Assembly (NCBI GenBank): GCA_016867975.1 | Contig: VGIC01000017.1 | Span: forward strand, 1 to 40,408 | Reading direction: 5' to 3' | Origin: Betaproteobacteria bacterium | Lineage (GTDB): Bacteria; Pseudomonadota; Gammaproteobacteria; Burkholderiales; Methylophilaceae | Length of the DNA: 40,408 bases | In this document: positions 23,930 to 34,002 of the stretch, piece after piece | Position numbering within the stretch: position 1 is the first letter of the stretch | Layout: every line of letters begins with the position of its first letter | Made by a program: the position numbers and the translations under genes | Notes under the pieces: model-generated | Told to the model about the DNA's origin: nothing | Seen by the model: only the letters and a program-made list of their open reading frames with translations | Database searches by the model: none

Positions 23930-26806
23930 TCAGCCTATCTTGACTGACTCAACTTTTGCCTCTCGTGTCTTATTGGCAAAGGCAATCTGAGCTTCACTGA
24001 ATGTCTTGTAATGCTTCTGCCAATCTGACAACTGACTAACTCTCGTCACCTGAACCGCTGTAACCTTATATTCAGGGCAATTGGTCGCCCAGTCTGAGCT
24101 ATCAGTAGTAATCACATTGGCACCAGACTCAGGGTGATGGAACGTTGTATACACGACGCCCACTTGTACACGCTCTGTAACCTTCGCACGCAAAACGGTC
24201 TCCCCTGCACGACTGCTGATCCCTACCCAATCACCCTCATTAATTCCTCGATCTTCAGCATCATGCGGATGAATCTCCAGCATATCTTCTGCATGCCAAG
24301 CGGTATTATCTGTACGGCGGGTTTGCGCTCCCACATTGTATTGTGACAAGATACGCCCCGTCGTTAAAATCAGCGGGAATCTAGCATTGACTTTCTCTGT
24401 AGTCGGCACATATTGCGTAATGAAGAACTTGCCCTTGCCGCGCACAAACACATCAATATGCATGATGGGAGTCCCCTGCGGGGTTTCGTCATTGCACGGC
24501 CACTGAACGCTCCCCATCTCATCAATCTTCTTGAAGCTCACCCCATGAAAAGTAGGCGTCAATTTTGCAATCTCATCCATGATTTCTGAGGCATGTGCAT
24601 AGTGCATCGGATAGCCCAAGGCGTTAGACAACTTCACTGTGACCTCCCAATCCTCGTATCCATTCTTTGGCGCCATCACACGGCGCACGGGAGAAATGCG
24701 GCGCTCGGCATTGGTAAACGTGCCACTCTTCTCCAAAAAGGACGCACCAGGGAAGAATACATGGGCATACATCGCCGTTTCGTTCAAGAACAAGTCCTGT
24801 ACGATGACGCATTCCATTTGTTGTAAAGCATGCGTCACATGTTGCGTATTCGGATCTGACTGAACGATGTCTTCCCCTACACAGTACAGCGCTTTAAAAC
24901 TTCCCTCACAGGCTTGATCCAGCATGTTGGGGATTCTTAACCCTGGCTCCTTACTTAATGGTCGACCCCAGGCGGATTCAAACAATGCACGCGTGGCATC
25001 ATCAGCTACATGACGATAGCCTGGGAACTCATGTGGCATAGAACCCATATCACACGAACCCTGTACGTTATTCTGTCCACGCAAAGGATTCACACCTACA
25101 CCGTCGCGACCAATGTTAGCGGTGGCCATCGCCAAGTTAGCAATCCCCATTACGGTCGTTGAACCTTGGCTATGCTCAGTCACGCCCAAACCATAGTAGA
25201 TGGCTGCATTACCGCCAGTTGCATACAATCGAGCAGCGGCGCGGATATCTTCTGCGCTCACGCCTAACCCTTCTGACAAAGCTTCTGGAGAATTCTGTGG
25301 CTGAGCGACAAAATCACGCCACTCAACAAAGGAATCCCACTCACAGCGTTCTTTTACAAAACCCTCTTGTACCAACCCCTCCGTCACGATCACATGCGAC
25401 AACGCTGAAATCAGCGCAACATTCGTGCCTGGACGTAGCTTCAAATGATAGTCTGCGCGTACATGTGGTGAGTTCGCGACGAGGTCGATCTCACGTGGAT
25501 CAGCCACAATCAGTTTTGCCCCCTGACGCAAGCGGCGCTTCATTTGTGAGGCAAATACTGGATGACCATCGGTAGGGTTGGCGCCGATCACAAAAATCAC
25601 ATCAGATGCCATGACAGAATCAAAGGTCTGCGTACCCGCGGATTCCCCTAAAGTTTGCTTTAAGCCATAACCAGTCGGGCTGTGACACACGCGTGCGCAA
25701 GTGTCCACATGATTGACTCCAAACACTGCACGAATCAGCTTCTGCGTGACATATACCTCTTCATTGGTACAACGTGAGGAAGTGATCCCACCCATCGCAT
25801 CACTCCCGTATTGCGCCTTGATTCGCGTCAACTCACTGGCGGCATAGTTGATTGCCTCATCCCAGCTCACTGGCTGCCAAGGATCTTTGATGTTCTTTCG
25901 TATCATCGGCGTTGTAATACGGTCTCGATGCGTTGCATATCCCCAAGCAAAACGACCTTTTACACAAGAGTGCCCATGATTGGCCCCACCGTGCTTGGTC
26001 GGAACCATGCGAATGACTTCCTCGCCTTTCATCTCGGCATCAAAGCTACAACCCACACCACAGTAGGCGCATGTGGTTGTAACTACGTGCTCTGGAGTGC
26101 CCGCCTCGATGACCTTCTTCTCAATTAAGGTGGCAGTTGGACAAGCTTGCACACAAGCACCACAAGAAACGCATTCAGAATCAAGGAAGCTCTTATTGCC
26201 GGGAGAAACTTTAGAATCAAAACCACGCCCTTCTATTGTGAGCGCAAATGTGCCTTGCGTTTCCTCACAGGCCCGCACACAGCGTGAACAGACAATACAC
26301 TTTGCCGGATCAAACGTAAAATAAGGGTTAGATTCATCTTTGACAGATTGAAGGTGATTCTCGCCTTCGTAGCCATAGCGCACCTCACGCAGACCTACCG
26401 CGCCCGCCATGTCCTGCAATTCACAATCGCCATTGGTTGCACAGGTCAAACAATCCAAAGGGTGATCCGAAATGTACAACTCCATAGTACCACGGCGGAT
26501 ATCCGCCAATTTCGGAGTTTGTGTATGAACCTTCAGCCCCTCAGCAACTGGTGTCGTACAAGAGGCCGGATAGCCGCGACGCCCTTCTATCTCAACCAGA
26601 CAAAGACGGCAGGAGCCAAACGGTTCTAAACTGTCGGTTGCGCAGAGTTTGGGGACGCTCACCCCTGCAAGCGCGGCCGCATGCATAATAGTGACGTCAT
26701 CAGGGACAGTCACCTGCCTGTCATCTATGGTCAGTGTCACATGTTTGGTCGATTGACCAGTTGGCGTTCCGTAATCAATGTTGGGGCTGTATTTAATTTC
26801 ATCCAT
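23930..26806 (-). CDS. fdsA: NAD-dependent formate dehydrogenase alpha (molybdenum) subunit FdsA
   Basis: This catalytic subunit oxidises formate to CO2 at a Mo-bis-molybdopterin guanine dinucleotide site. The 958-aa protein starts with a [2Fe-2S] ferredoxin domain (PKLCATDSLEPFGSCRLCL), then a His-ligated cluster (DHPLDCLTCATNGDCELQ) and two ferredoxin clusters (CIVCSRCVRACEE; CVSCGACVQACP). A further [4Fe-4S] site follows at CAYCGVGCSF. The Mo ligand is Cys in DTCARVCHSPTGYGLKQTL (RVCH), so no selenocysteine is used. The C-terminal molydopterin dinucleotide-binding part is present (NVGAQTRRTDNTAWH, VYTTFHHPESGANVIT). It follows fdsB by 21 bp. Confidence 0.97.
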   Translation of the reverse strand: MDEIKYSPNIDYGTPTGQSTKHVTLTIDDRQVTVPDDVTIMHAAALAGVSVPKLCATDSLEPFGSCRLCLVEIEGRRGYPASCTTPVAEGLKVHTQTPKLADIRRGTMELYISDHPLDCLTCATNGDCELQDMAGAVGLREVRYGYEGENHLQSVKDESNPYFTFDPAKCIVCSRCVRACEETQGTFALTIEGRGFDSKVSPGNKSFLDSECVSCGACVQACPTATLIEKKVIEAGTPEHVVTTTCAYCGVGCSFDAEMKGEEVIRMVPTKHGGANHGHSCVKGRFAWGYATHRDRITTPMIRKNIKDPWQPVSWDEAINYAASELTRIKAQYGSDAMGGITSSRCTNEEVYVTQKLIRAVFGVNHVDTCARVCHSPTGYGLKQTLGESAGTQTFDSVMASDVIFVIGANPTDGHPVFASQMKRRLRQGAKLIVADPREIDLVANSPHVRADYHLKLRPGTNVALISALSHVIVTEGLVQEGFVKERCEWDSFVEWRDFVAQPQNSPEALSEGLGVSAEDIRAAARLYATGGNAAIYYGLGVTEHSQGSTTVMGIANLAMATANIGRDGVGVNPLRGQNNVQGSCDMGSMPHEFPGYRHVADDATRALFESAWGRPLSKEPGLRIPNMLDQACEGSFKALYCVGEDIVQSDPNTQHVTHALQQMECVIVQDLFLNETAMYAHVFFPGASFLEKSGTFTNAERRISPVRRVMAPKNGYEDWEVTVKLSNALGYPMHYAHASEIMDEIAKLTPTFHGVSFKKIDEMGSVQWPCNDETPQGTPIMHIDVFVRGKGKFFITQYVPTTEKVNARFPLILTTGRILSQYNVGAQTRRTDNTAWHAEDMLEIHPHDAEDRGINEGDWVGISSRAGETVLRAKVTERVQVGVVYTTFHHPESGANVITTDSSDWATNCPEYKVTAVQVTRVSQLSDWQKHYKTFSEAQIAFANKTREAKVESVKIG

Positions 26807-26827
26807 GATGTCATCCTCAAGTAGCGA

Positions 26828-28390
26828 TTAGCTCGCACCAGACTCGGCTACAAGACCAAAATCCTCGCCAAAATGATTCAGTGCACTCAGCACTGGATAT
26901 GGTGTCATGCCGCCCAACGCACACAGCGAACCGTTAAGCATGGTATCACTCAAATCTCGCACCAGTTTGATACTCTTTGAGTGCTCCAGTGTCTCTTTAG
27001 TTGCAATGATTTTATCCACGACTTCCACACCGCGAGTGGATCCAATACGACACGGCGTACATTTTCCACAGGACTCTATCGCACAGAACTCAAACGCATA
27101 ACGCGCCATTTTGGCCATATCAACCGTATCATCAAAGGCAACGATGCCGCCATGCCCTAGCACTGCCCAGATCGTGGTAAATGCTTCGTAATCCAACGGT
27201 GTGTCAAACTGACTTTCTGGCAAATATGATCCTAGCGGTCCTCCCACTTGCACTGCACGTATTGGCCTGCCACTGGCAGACCCACCGCCAAAGTCATACA
27301 GCAGCTCCCGCAATGTCGCACCAAAGGCCAGCTCAACCAAGCCGCCATGCTTGATATTACCCGCCAGCTGAATTGGCAATGTGCCACGTGAACGCCCCAT
27401 GCCATAATCAGCATAGAATTGCGCGCCTTTGTCTAGAATAATCGGCACTGAGGCCAAGGAAATCACATTATTTACTACGGTGGGTTTGCCGAATAAGCCC
27501 TCAATTGCGGGCAGAGGCGGTTTAAAACGCACGAGACCACGCTTACCTTCCAGACTCTCCAACAGCGAGGTTTCTTCGCCACAGACATAAGCGCCAGCCG
27601 CACGACGCACTTCTAAATGAAACGCCTTACCACTGCTCAAGATGTCATCACCGAGATAACCTGCCTTCACAGCAACGTCAATGGCCTGACTCAAGGTCAC
27701 GAGCGCATCGGGATATTCTGAACGCAAATAAATGTACCCTTGCGTAGCCCCCACCGCCACTCCGGCGATAGTCATCCCTTCGATCAGCACGAATGGGTCC
27801 CCCTCCATGATCATGCGGTCTGAATAAGTCCCAGAGTCCCCCTCGTCTGCATTGCAGACGATGTATTTCTGATCCGATTGACACCCTAGCACCGTATTCC
27901 ACTTGATACCAGTGGGGAAGGCCGCACCACCACGGCCACGCAAACCAGAATCCGTGACAGCTTTTACAATCTCTGCACCAGTTAATTGCAATGCATTTTT
28001 GAGCCCGCGATAACCATCATGCGACAAATAATCATCTAATGAGACTGGGTCCGTAATGCCCACGCGCGCAAACGTCAGGCGCTGCTGCCGATTGAGCCAA
28101 GCAAGCTCTTCCGTGACCCCCAGGCACAGTGCATGGGACTGACCACTAAGAAAACCCGCATCAAACAAAGCTGGCACATCGCTGGGCTTAACTGGACCAT
28201 AGGCAATCCGCCCACGGTCAGTGACCACCTCAACCATCGTTTCTAGCCAAAACAAGCCGCGTGAGCCGTTACGGATGACCTCCACACTCAAGCCACGATT
28301 TTTTGCCTCTGTGGCAATCGCTATCGCCACTTTATCTGCGCCCACAGACAAGGCACTAGAGTCACGAGGAACATATACTTTAGTCATCAC
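26828..28390 (-). CDS. fdsB: NAD-dependent formate dehydrogenase beta subunit FdsB (NuoF-like diaphorase)
   Basis: FdsB carries FMN, NAD+ and a [4Fe-4S] cluster and passes electrons from FdsA to NAD+. The 520-aa protein has an N-terminal ferredoxin-like extension of about 120 residues, and then the NuoF core with [18 protein letters not shown] (FMN/NADH site), [20 protein letters not shown] and [19 protein letters not shown]-like sequence. The cluster ligands are in [19 protein letters not shown]. Its start overlaps the fdsG stop by 4 bp, so translation is coupled. The length agrees with FdsB of other betaproteobacteria. Confidence 0.97.
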   Translation of the reverse strand: MMTKVYVPRDSSALSVGADKVAIAIATEAKNRGLSVEVIRNGSRGLFWLETMVEVVTDRGRIAYGPVKPSDVPALFDAGFLSGQSHALCLGVTEELAWLNRQQRLTFARVGITDPVSLDDYLSHDGYRGLKNALQLTGAEIVKAVTDSGLRGRGGAAFPTGIKWNTVLGCQSDQKYIVCNADEGDSGTYSDRMIMEGDPFVLIEGMTIAGVAVGATQGYIYLRSEYPDALVTLSQAIDVAVKAGYLGDDILSSGKAFHLEVRRAAGAYVCGEETSLLESLEGKRGLVRFKPPLPAIEGLFGKPTVVNNVISLASVPIILDKGAQFYADYGMGRSRGTLPIQLAGNIKHGGLVELAFGATLRELLYDFGGGSASGRPIRAVQVGGPLGSYLPESQFDTPLDYEAFTTIWAVLGHGGIVAFDDTVDMAKMARYAFEFCAIESCGKCTPCRIGSTRGVEVVDKIIATKETLEHSKSIKLVRDLSDTMLNGSLCALGGMTPYPVLSALNHFGEDFGLVAESGAS

Positions 28391-28893
28391 GATGCCTTTG
28401 CCTCTGCAATCAACGCGTCCAAATCAGCTGGAGTAACGCGTCCGTGTACCGCCTCATCTATCATGACAGACGGTGACAGCGCACAATTCCCTAGGCAATA
28501 CACTGGCTCCAGCGTCACTGCGCCATCCGCCGTTGTCTGGTGGTAATCAACCCCCAAGCATTTTTTGGCATGCGCCTCCAATGCCTCAGAACCCATCGCC
28601 TGACAGGATTCAGCCCGACACACATGCAACACATGGCGGCCAGGGCGATGCGTACGAAAGTGATGATAAAACGTTACCACTCCATACACTTCGGCCACAG
28701 ACAGCGCCAATGCTTTTGAAATTGCGGGATATGAAGACTCCGGCACGAACCCTACCTGATCTTGAATCGCATGCAACAAAGGCATCAACGCCCCTGGGCG
28801 GCTCTGATATTGCACAATCAATGCATCAATCACAGATGTTTCATCTTGGGTTAAATATGAATCAAGCAAACTATCATCTCCAAAGCGGACCAT
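28387..28893 (-). CDS. fdsG: NAD-dependent formate dehydrogenase gamma subunit FdsG (NuoE-like)
   Basis: FdsG is the [2Fe-2S] subunit of the NAD-reducing module. The 168-aa protein has the NuoE fold: [40 protein letters not shown], and the four cluster cysteines in [10 protein letters not shown] and [15 protein letters not shown]. It opens the operon fdsG-fdsB-fdsA-fdhD-fdsD. mobA is read away from it, and the shared promoter region must lie between 28894 and the true mobA start. No regulator gene of the FdsR type is adjacent. Confidence 0.95.
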   Translation of the reverse strand: MVRFGDDSLLDSYLTQDETSVIDALIVQYQSRPGALMPLLHAIQDQVGFVPESSYPAISKALALSVAEVYGVVTFYHHFRTHRPGRHVLHVCRAESCQAMGSEALEAHAKKCLGVDYHQTTADGAVTLEPVYCLGNCALSPSVMIDEAVHGRVTPADLDALIAEAKAS

Positions 28894-29020
28894 AATACAA
28901 TCTTACAACTCTGCTATGATACACTTCTTTAAGGCTATATTCAGCCCCACTCAACTTAAGACCATGCTGCCCAGGCAATCGTGGCGCATACTACAGCTAA
29001 GCGATGTGCAAGAGAACGTT

Positions 29021-29608
29021 TTGAAAGATATTTCTGCGATTATTTTATCGGGAGGACAAGCCATACGCATGGGCGGCGTGGACAAAGGCTTGGTCTTACT
29101 CAACAACAAACCACTCATCCAACACGCGCTAGAGCGACTTCAGCCACAGTGCGATGAAATCCTGATCAACGCCAATCGAGAAATCGAGCGATATCAGTCA
29201 CTGGGCTACCCAGTTCTCTCAGACGAACACCCCGACTTTATCGGCCCGCTCGCGGGAGTTTGGCTGGGATTAAAGCATTGCCGACACCAGTACTTGCTAA
29301 CCGTTCCTTGCGATTCCCCAGTATTCCCGCTCGATCTAGCACAACAACTCATGGAAACGCTCACGCAGCAACAGGCAGATATCATCATAGTCAGATGCGG
29401 CGAACACACCCACCCAGTGTTCAGTTTATGCAAAAAAACCGCGTTGCCAAGCCTTACAGAGTACCTGAATCATGGCGGGCGCAAAGTCAGCACATGGCAA
29501 AAAAGCTTAAAATACGCTGAAGCTCATTTCGATGAGCGTGCCGAGGCCTTTATCAACCTCAACACACTTGAAGAGTTGAGTACCTTAAAAACAAGTACCC
29601 ACAAATGA
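29021..29608 (+). CDS. mobA: Molybdenum cofactor guanylyltransferase MobA
   Basis: MobA attaches GMP to molybdopterin, making the dinucleotide cofactor needed by formate dehydrogenase. Signature GTP-binding motif AIILSGGQAIRMGGVDKGLV is followed by HPDFIGPLAGVWLGL, the metal-binding LTVPCDSPVFPLDL, and EHTHPVFSLC. From a TTG at 29021 (before KDISAIIL) the protein is 195 aa, equal to the usual MobA length. ATGs at 28916 and 28964 would add 36 or 20 residues without family support and would leave only a 22-bp or 70-bp gap to the divergent fdsG, so I prefer the later start, with modest confidence. It lies 27 bp before moeA. Confidence 0.9.
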   Translation: MKDISAIILSGGQAIRMGGVDKGLVLLNNKPLIQHALERLQPQCDEILINANREIERYQSLGYPVLSDEHPDFIGPLAGVWLGLKHCRHQYLLTVPCDSPVFPLDLAQQLMETLTQQQADIIIVRCGEHTHPVFSLCKKTALPSLTEYLNHGGRKVSTWQKSLKYAEAHFDERAEAFINLNTLEELSTLKTSTHK

Positions 29609-29635
29609 ATACCCACCAATTAGATCTCATTAACG

Positions 29636-30937
29636 ATGACGCAAATCACGACCATTTCGCAATTACTTAGCAATCCCAGCTGCATGGATGACTACGACCC
29701 TAACGCTATGCCGGTTGAAAAGGCTCGCCGATTTATCCAGCAGTTTTTAGCACCCGTGACTGAGACTGAGCGCGTGCCAATACGGGAGTCTTTGGGGCGA
29801 GTAGTCGCAGGTGACATTGCGTCGCCATTGGATGTTCCCAACTATGACAATTCAGCCATGGATGGTTATGCTTTCCAGTACACGGACGACCTCTCCATTA
29901 ACGCAACCACCCCCTTAAACATCATCGGCACTGCATTTGCCGGAACCCCTTTCTCAGGCATGGTCAACCGTGGTGAGTGCGTACGCATTATGACAGGTGC
30001 GATGATGCCCAAAGGAACGGATACGGTGGTCATGCAAGAAAAGGTATCCCTTAAAGAGGCATTGAATCAACCAAGCAGCATCTGTTTCACCGATATTCCC
30101 AAGCCACGTGCTAACGTGCGCTACACGGGAGAAGATCTCAAACAGGGGCAGATTGTGTTCAGCAATGGACATATGATGCGCCCTGCTGACTTGGGATTAG
30201 TTGCATCGCTTGGCATCGAAAGCATCAACATCTACCGCAAATTGAAGGTTGCGATATTTTCGACTGGGGATGAGTTGGTCAGCCTGGGCACACCACTGAA
30301 GACTGGTCAGGTATACGACAGCAATCGCTACACCCTTCACGGCATGCTCACACGTATGGGGGTAGAGCTGATTGATTTAGGCGCGATTCCAGATGACCCA
30401 AAATTACTGGAAAGCACGCTACTGGTTGCAGCCAGTCAGGCTGACGTCGTTATCACCAGTGGCGGCGTATCCGTGGGGGAAGCAGATTACATGAAACAAC
30501 TGCTGACGCAACATGGGCAAGTGATGTTTTGGAAACTCGCCATGAAACCTGGCAGACCACTGGCCTATGGCAAAGTCGGCCATGCCCATTATTTTGGCTT
30601 ACCAGGCAATCCCGTCGCAGTCATGGTGACCTTTTATCAATTTGTGCGGGAGGCGACTCTGAGGCTGATGGGACAAGCCACACCAGCCCCTCTGCCTACT
30701 TTTCAAGTCCAATGTACACAAGCCATCAGAAAACTCCCTGGCCGCACTGAGTTCCAGCGTGGAATCCTCTTCGCCGATACAGATGGACTCTGGAAAGTGA
30801 AGCCCACTGGGGCACAAGGTTCCGCACTCTTGAGTTCGATGTCGATGGCCAATTGCTTCATTGTACTGGATGTCTCGGTAGGCAATCTTGATGCTGGCGC
30901 ATGTGTGCAAGTACAGGTGATGGATGGCATCGTATAA
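29636..30937 (+). CDS. moeA: Molybdopterin molybdenumtransferase MoeA
   Basis: MoeA inserts molybdate into adenylylated molybdopterin. The 433-aa protein has the four-domain layout: N-terminal VEKARRFIQQFLAPVTETE, the cofactor-domain signature VPNYDNSAMDGYAF, GAMMPKGTDTVVMQE and the MogA-like domain (KVAIFSTGDELVSLG, then QVYDSNRYTLHGML). VVITSGGVSVGEADYMKQLL and GLPGNPVAVMVTF are its active-site motifs, and the C-terminal domain IV is complete. With mobA and the fds operon it forms a cofactor-enzyme neighbourhood. Confidence 0.96.
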   Translation: MTQITTISQLLSNPSCMDDYDPNAMPVEKARRFIQQFLAPVTETERVPIRESLGRVVAGDIASPLDVPNYDNSAMDGYAFQYTDDLSINATTPLNIIGTAFAGTPFSGMVNRGECVRIMTGAMMPKGTDTVVMQEKVSLKEALNQPSSICFTDIPKPRANVRYTGEDLKQGQIVFSNGHMMRPADLGLVASLGIESINIYRKLKVAIFSTGDELVSLGTPLKTGQVYDSNRYTLHGMLTRMGVELIDLGAIPDDPKLLESTLLVAASQADVVITSGGVSVGEADYMKQLLTQHGQVMFWKLAMKPGRPLAYGKVGHAHYFGLPGNPVAVMVTFYQFVREATLRLMGQATPAPLPTFQVQCTQAIRKLPGRTEFQRGILFADTDGLWKVKPTGAQGSALLSSMSMANCFIVLDVSVGNLDAGACVQVQVMDGIV

Positions 30938-31087
30938 GCACTTTTTGCAAAGGCCTCCTCTTGATAGCCTCTAACAACCCATGTTGCTTGCGGTATAATC
31001 CTCGCTTTATTTTTTAATGACTTAAAACGCTACGGGCTGTTTTCATACTTGGTTACTACCACGCATCTACCTTATTCAGGTAACACC

Positions 31088-31798
31088 ATGCTCCCAAGAG
31101 CCATCATGGGCTCCATGTTATTGCATGCCATTTTTGTCACGGTCATTCCGAATTTTGAATTTGAATCAAGCAAAAAGCCTGATGTGATCACCGTAGAACT
31201 GATCAAAAAGCCAGAGCCTCCACCCGTCATAGTACCGCCTGAGCCAGCGCCTCCTGAGCCCATCAAGCCACCGCCAAAACCGATACCTAGACCAGTGGTC
31301 AAACATCTACCCACGCCAGCAGTTGAAAAACGTGAGCCTGTGCTACAACAGCCAGTGGTTACGCCACAGCCTGAAATAATTTCGGTCGCCCCTAAGGTAG
31401 AGGCCCCAGCCCCTGTGCAGACTGTACCAGTATCTATGCCGTCACAAACGCTCGTTAAACAGGATCCGCCTCCGCCTACATTCAGTCAAGCAGATATGGA
31501 GGATGCTAAAAATCAATACGGCCTTGCACTCTGGGGCGCGATCAGCAAACATAAGAAATATCCTAAGATTGCGCAGATGCGTGGCTGGCAAGGTGAGGTA
31601 ATCATTGAGATCCAAGTGGATGGCAATGGTCACCTCAAATCCAAGAAAGTAGAACAGTCTAGCGGTTACGAGATACTAGATAAGCAAGCCCTAGAAATGG
31701 TTGAAAAAGCGCTACCGTTCCCAGTGCCTCCGGAGGCGCTACGTAGCAATTCTTTTACCATCACCGTCCCCGTGCCATTCAAGCTTGAAAATAGCTAA
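31088..31798 (+). CDS. tonB: TonB-like energy transducer
   Basis: TonB spans the periplasm and passes proton-motive energy to outer-membrane receptors. The 236-aa protein has an N-terminal membrane anchor (MLPRAIMGSMLLHAIFVTVI), and then a Pro-rich spacer of about 110 residues with (P/K)-P-x-P repeats (EPAPPEPIKPPPKPIPRPVV). The C-terminal TonB domain includes KYPKIAQMRGWQGEVIIEIQ and GNGHLKSKKVEQSSGY. The ATG at 31088 is preceded by AGG at good spacing; a TTG at 31049 would add 13 hydrophilic residues before the anchor. No exbB or exbD is adjacent. TATAAT at 30994 is a possible promoter element. Confidence 0.9.
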   Translation: MLPRAIMGSMLLHAIFVTVIPNFEFESSKKPDVITVELIKKPEPPPVIVPPEPAPPEPIKPPPKPIPRPVVKHLPTPAVEKREPVLQQPVVTPQPEIISVAPKVEAPAPVQTVPVSMPSQTLVKQDPPPPTFSQADMEDAKNQYGLALWGAISKHKKYPKIAQMRGWQGEVIIEIQVDGNGHLKSKKVEQSSGYEILDKQALEMVEKALPFPVPPEALRSNSFTITVPVPFKLENS

Positions 31799-31824
31799 GC
31801 CATTTTTAACTGACCCAGCAGACA

Positions 31825-33302
31825 GTGACTCAAAAAAAATACGCCCTTAAAGATCTGCTACTGTTTCATGAGCTTGCTTTTATTCTGCTCATTTCTCTAG
31901 CGGTGACCGTCGGTGCTATAGGCATCCATTTGCAGGAAAAATCCAGCCAAGAGTCGCAACGCATCCAGCAGCTCGTTCAAGAAGTGCAACAAACGCGCGG
32001 TCACTTATACCGCCAAATGAAAGAGCTATTCGACGCGTACTTCTTGGAGGATATGAATGCACGTAGCGAATACAATCACTTTACGGTTACAGTCGAGGCG
32101 AATTTTGAGAAACTTCATCAGCTTGCCATGGGTGACATAGAGAAAAAAACCATTCAGGAACTACACACGGGATACCAAACTTTTATATTTGAGACCTCCG
32201 CACTGTTTGACCAACATGGCGGACTCAGCCATCAGGATCTAAAAAACTGCTGAATACCGACTTGGAGGCAGGCCTCTTCAAACACTATGAGAATCTGCTG
32301 TCCCATACCGAGAGCTTGCTCAATCAAAAACAGCAGGAACTGGATGAAAAGCTAAAAGAGAGTAGGCGTAAATCTACTTTGTTATTATTCACGCCTTTCA
32401 TACTGGCCATACCGTTATTGATACTCTCTCGCCTTTTTCTAAAGCGGGCCATCGTCAGGCCGATTGAAGGGGTACTGAAAGCAACCACCGAGATCAGCGC
32501 TGGGCATCTCACCCACCGAGCACCTGATGAGCGCATCAATGAGCTGGCCACTTTGTCAAACGCCATCAATGAAATGGCAGACAAGTTGCAAGCCACGCAA
32601 AAAAACCTGATCAGAAGCGAAAAACAAGCCGCACAGGGGTTATTGGTACCCATGCTTGCCCACAACATTCGCAACCCATTGGCCAGCATTCGCGCAACAG
32701 CACAGGTGATGCTCACCCCTGGGATAGATGAAGAGACTTGCGAATCCCTGCACGGCATCATCAACACGGTCGACAGGCTGGAGCGCTGGACAGGGGCTTT
32801 ACTTGCCTATCTTCATCCACTCAAACCCCAGCTCAGTCAGGTCAGTATCAAGGATATCGTAGATGGTGCAATTGCTCCGCTACAGCAGAAGCTAGCTGCA
32901 AAAACGTTAACGCTCACGCTTCCTGATTGGAGTGCGCTCGTCAGAGCCAAACAGGATCAAATCTTCACAGATCAGCACCTACTTGAGCAGGTGCTCTATA
33001 ACTTACTTTTAAATGCGGCGGATGCCACGCAAAAGAACGGCATCATCGAAATAATGGTGAAAATCATAGGAGATAAATTCATTGTCAGCATCCTTGATCA
33101 AGGTAACAGCATGCCGTTCACTCCAGACCCGAGCGCCGTAAGCGCACCAACCACCAAGCGTTTCGGAACCGGCATCGGCATCCCATTCTCTTTTAAGGTA
33201 TGCGATTCCTTAAACGCAAAATTGACTTTCTCTGATAGACCGGATGGCGGTACCATGGTTCGCATCACGCTACCCAAACACCTAGAACAATCACATCACT
33301 GA
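31825..33302 (+). pseudogene. Sensor histidine kinase, coding frame split at 32241-32247
   Basis: Two adjacent frames make one kinase. The first (GTG at 31825 to TGA at 32253, 142 aa) has a membrane segment and a helical periplasmic region. The second (-1 relative to it) continues through a second membrane segment (STLLLFTPFILAIPLLIL), a HAMP domain (RPIEGVLKATTEISAGHL), the H-box MLAHNIRNPLASIRATAQVM, an N-box LLEQVLYNLLLNAADAT, and a G-box GTGIGIPFSFKVCDSL. Joining them by one base restores DLKKLLNTDLEAGLFKHYEN. The G1 box (ILDQGNSMPF) is degenerate. It is either a frameshift mutation or sequence error, or a programmed -1 shift. It follows tonB by 26 bp; its signal and partner are unknown. 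Confidence 0.85.
32241..32247 (+). other. Slippery heptamer A-AAA-AAC at the kinase frame break
   Basis: In the upstream frame the codons are CTA-AAA-AAC-TGC-TGA, so the heptamer is in the exact X-XXY-YYZ phase that permits -1 slippage, and the -1 frame is the one that continues the kinase. An SD-like AGGA lies 3 nt upstream (32234-32237), and a small stem GAGG-CAGG-CCTC lies about 16 nt after the heptamer. Confidence 0.6.
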
Positions 33303-33505
33303 CCTATCAAAGCAAACAGCACGCGCGCACTCATTGAGCATATACAGTACGGCAGTATCAGTATCCATGCGACCCTGCGATGCGGATCAATTCAACATCG
33401 TATAAATTATGCGCAGCTTAATCAATTTTGCACTTCACTAAACTGTTTTTTTTCGTTACGATACGCATTCGTTATTCAGCACTATTCAATTTAGAGGTTT
33501 ATCCC

Positions 33506-33832
33506 ATGAGTGAACACATCACACACCTTAGCGATGCAAGTTTTGAGCAAGATGTATTACAATCCCCAATTCCAGTCTTGGTTGACTACTGGGCAGAATG
33601 GTGTGGTCCATGCAAGATGATTGCACCCATTCTAGACGAGATTTCAAAAGACTATGCCGGGCGCATCAAAATTGCGAAGCTCAATATTGATGACAACCAG
33701 CAAACCCCACAAAAGTATGGCATTCGTGGCATCCCAACATTGATGCTGTTCAAGAATGGCAATGTTGAAGCGACAAAGGTAGGCGCATTATCAAAATCTC
33801 AATTGACCGCTTTTATTGACAGCAACATCTAA
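33506..33832 (+). CDS. trxA: Thioredoxin 1 (TrxA)
   Basis: This is the general cytosolic disulfide reductant. The 108-aa protein has the active site [15 protein letters not shown], preceded by [11 protein letters not shown], with cis-Pro in [15 protein letters not shown]. The start at 33506 has a strong AGAGGT ribosome site; earlier in-frame codons are not thioredoxin-like. It lies upstream of rho, the same order as in E. coli (trxA-rho). A hairpin separates the two. Confidence 0.97.
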   Translation: MSEHITHLSDASFEQDVLQSPIPVLVDYWAEWCGPCKMIAPILDEISKDYAGRIKIAKLNIDDNQQTPQKYGIRGIPTLMLFKNGNVEATKVGALSKSQLTAFIDSNI

Positions 33833-33861
33833 ATCCTTTACGCTTGGCAACAAATCTAAAT

Positions 33862-33891
33862 GCTTGGCTTTGATACTCCTTAAAGCCAAGC
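33862..33891 (+). terminator. Hairpin between trxA and rho
   Basis: A perfect 10-bp stem, GCTTGGCTTT (33862-33871) and AAAGCCAAGC (33882-33891), has a 10-nt loop. The following TTGATT is a poor U-tract, so it may be a weak terminator of trxA or part of the rho leader. Rho autoregulation through its leader is known in enterics. Confidence 0.6.
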
Positions 33892-34002
33892 TTGATTCAC
33901 CCCCCTTTTTTTACGTAAAAAATATCCACCTCGAAGATTTTCTGAGTTAATCCTTTTAACTTAAAAAGCCCCATTCATCACTTCTTGTTTTAGCGAGCTC
34001 TC

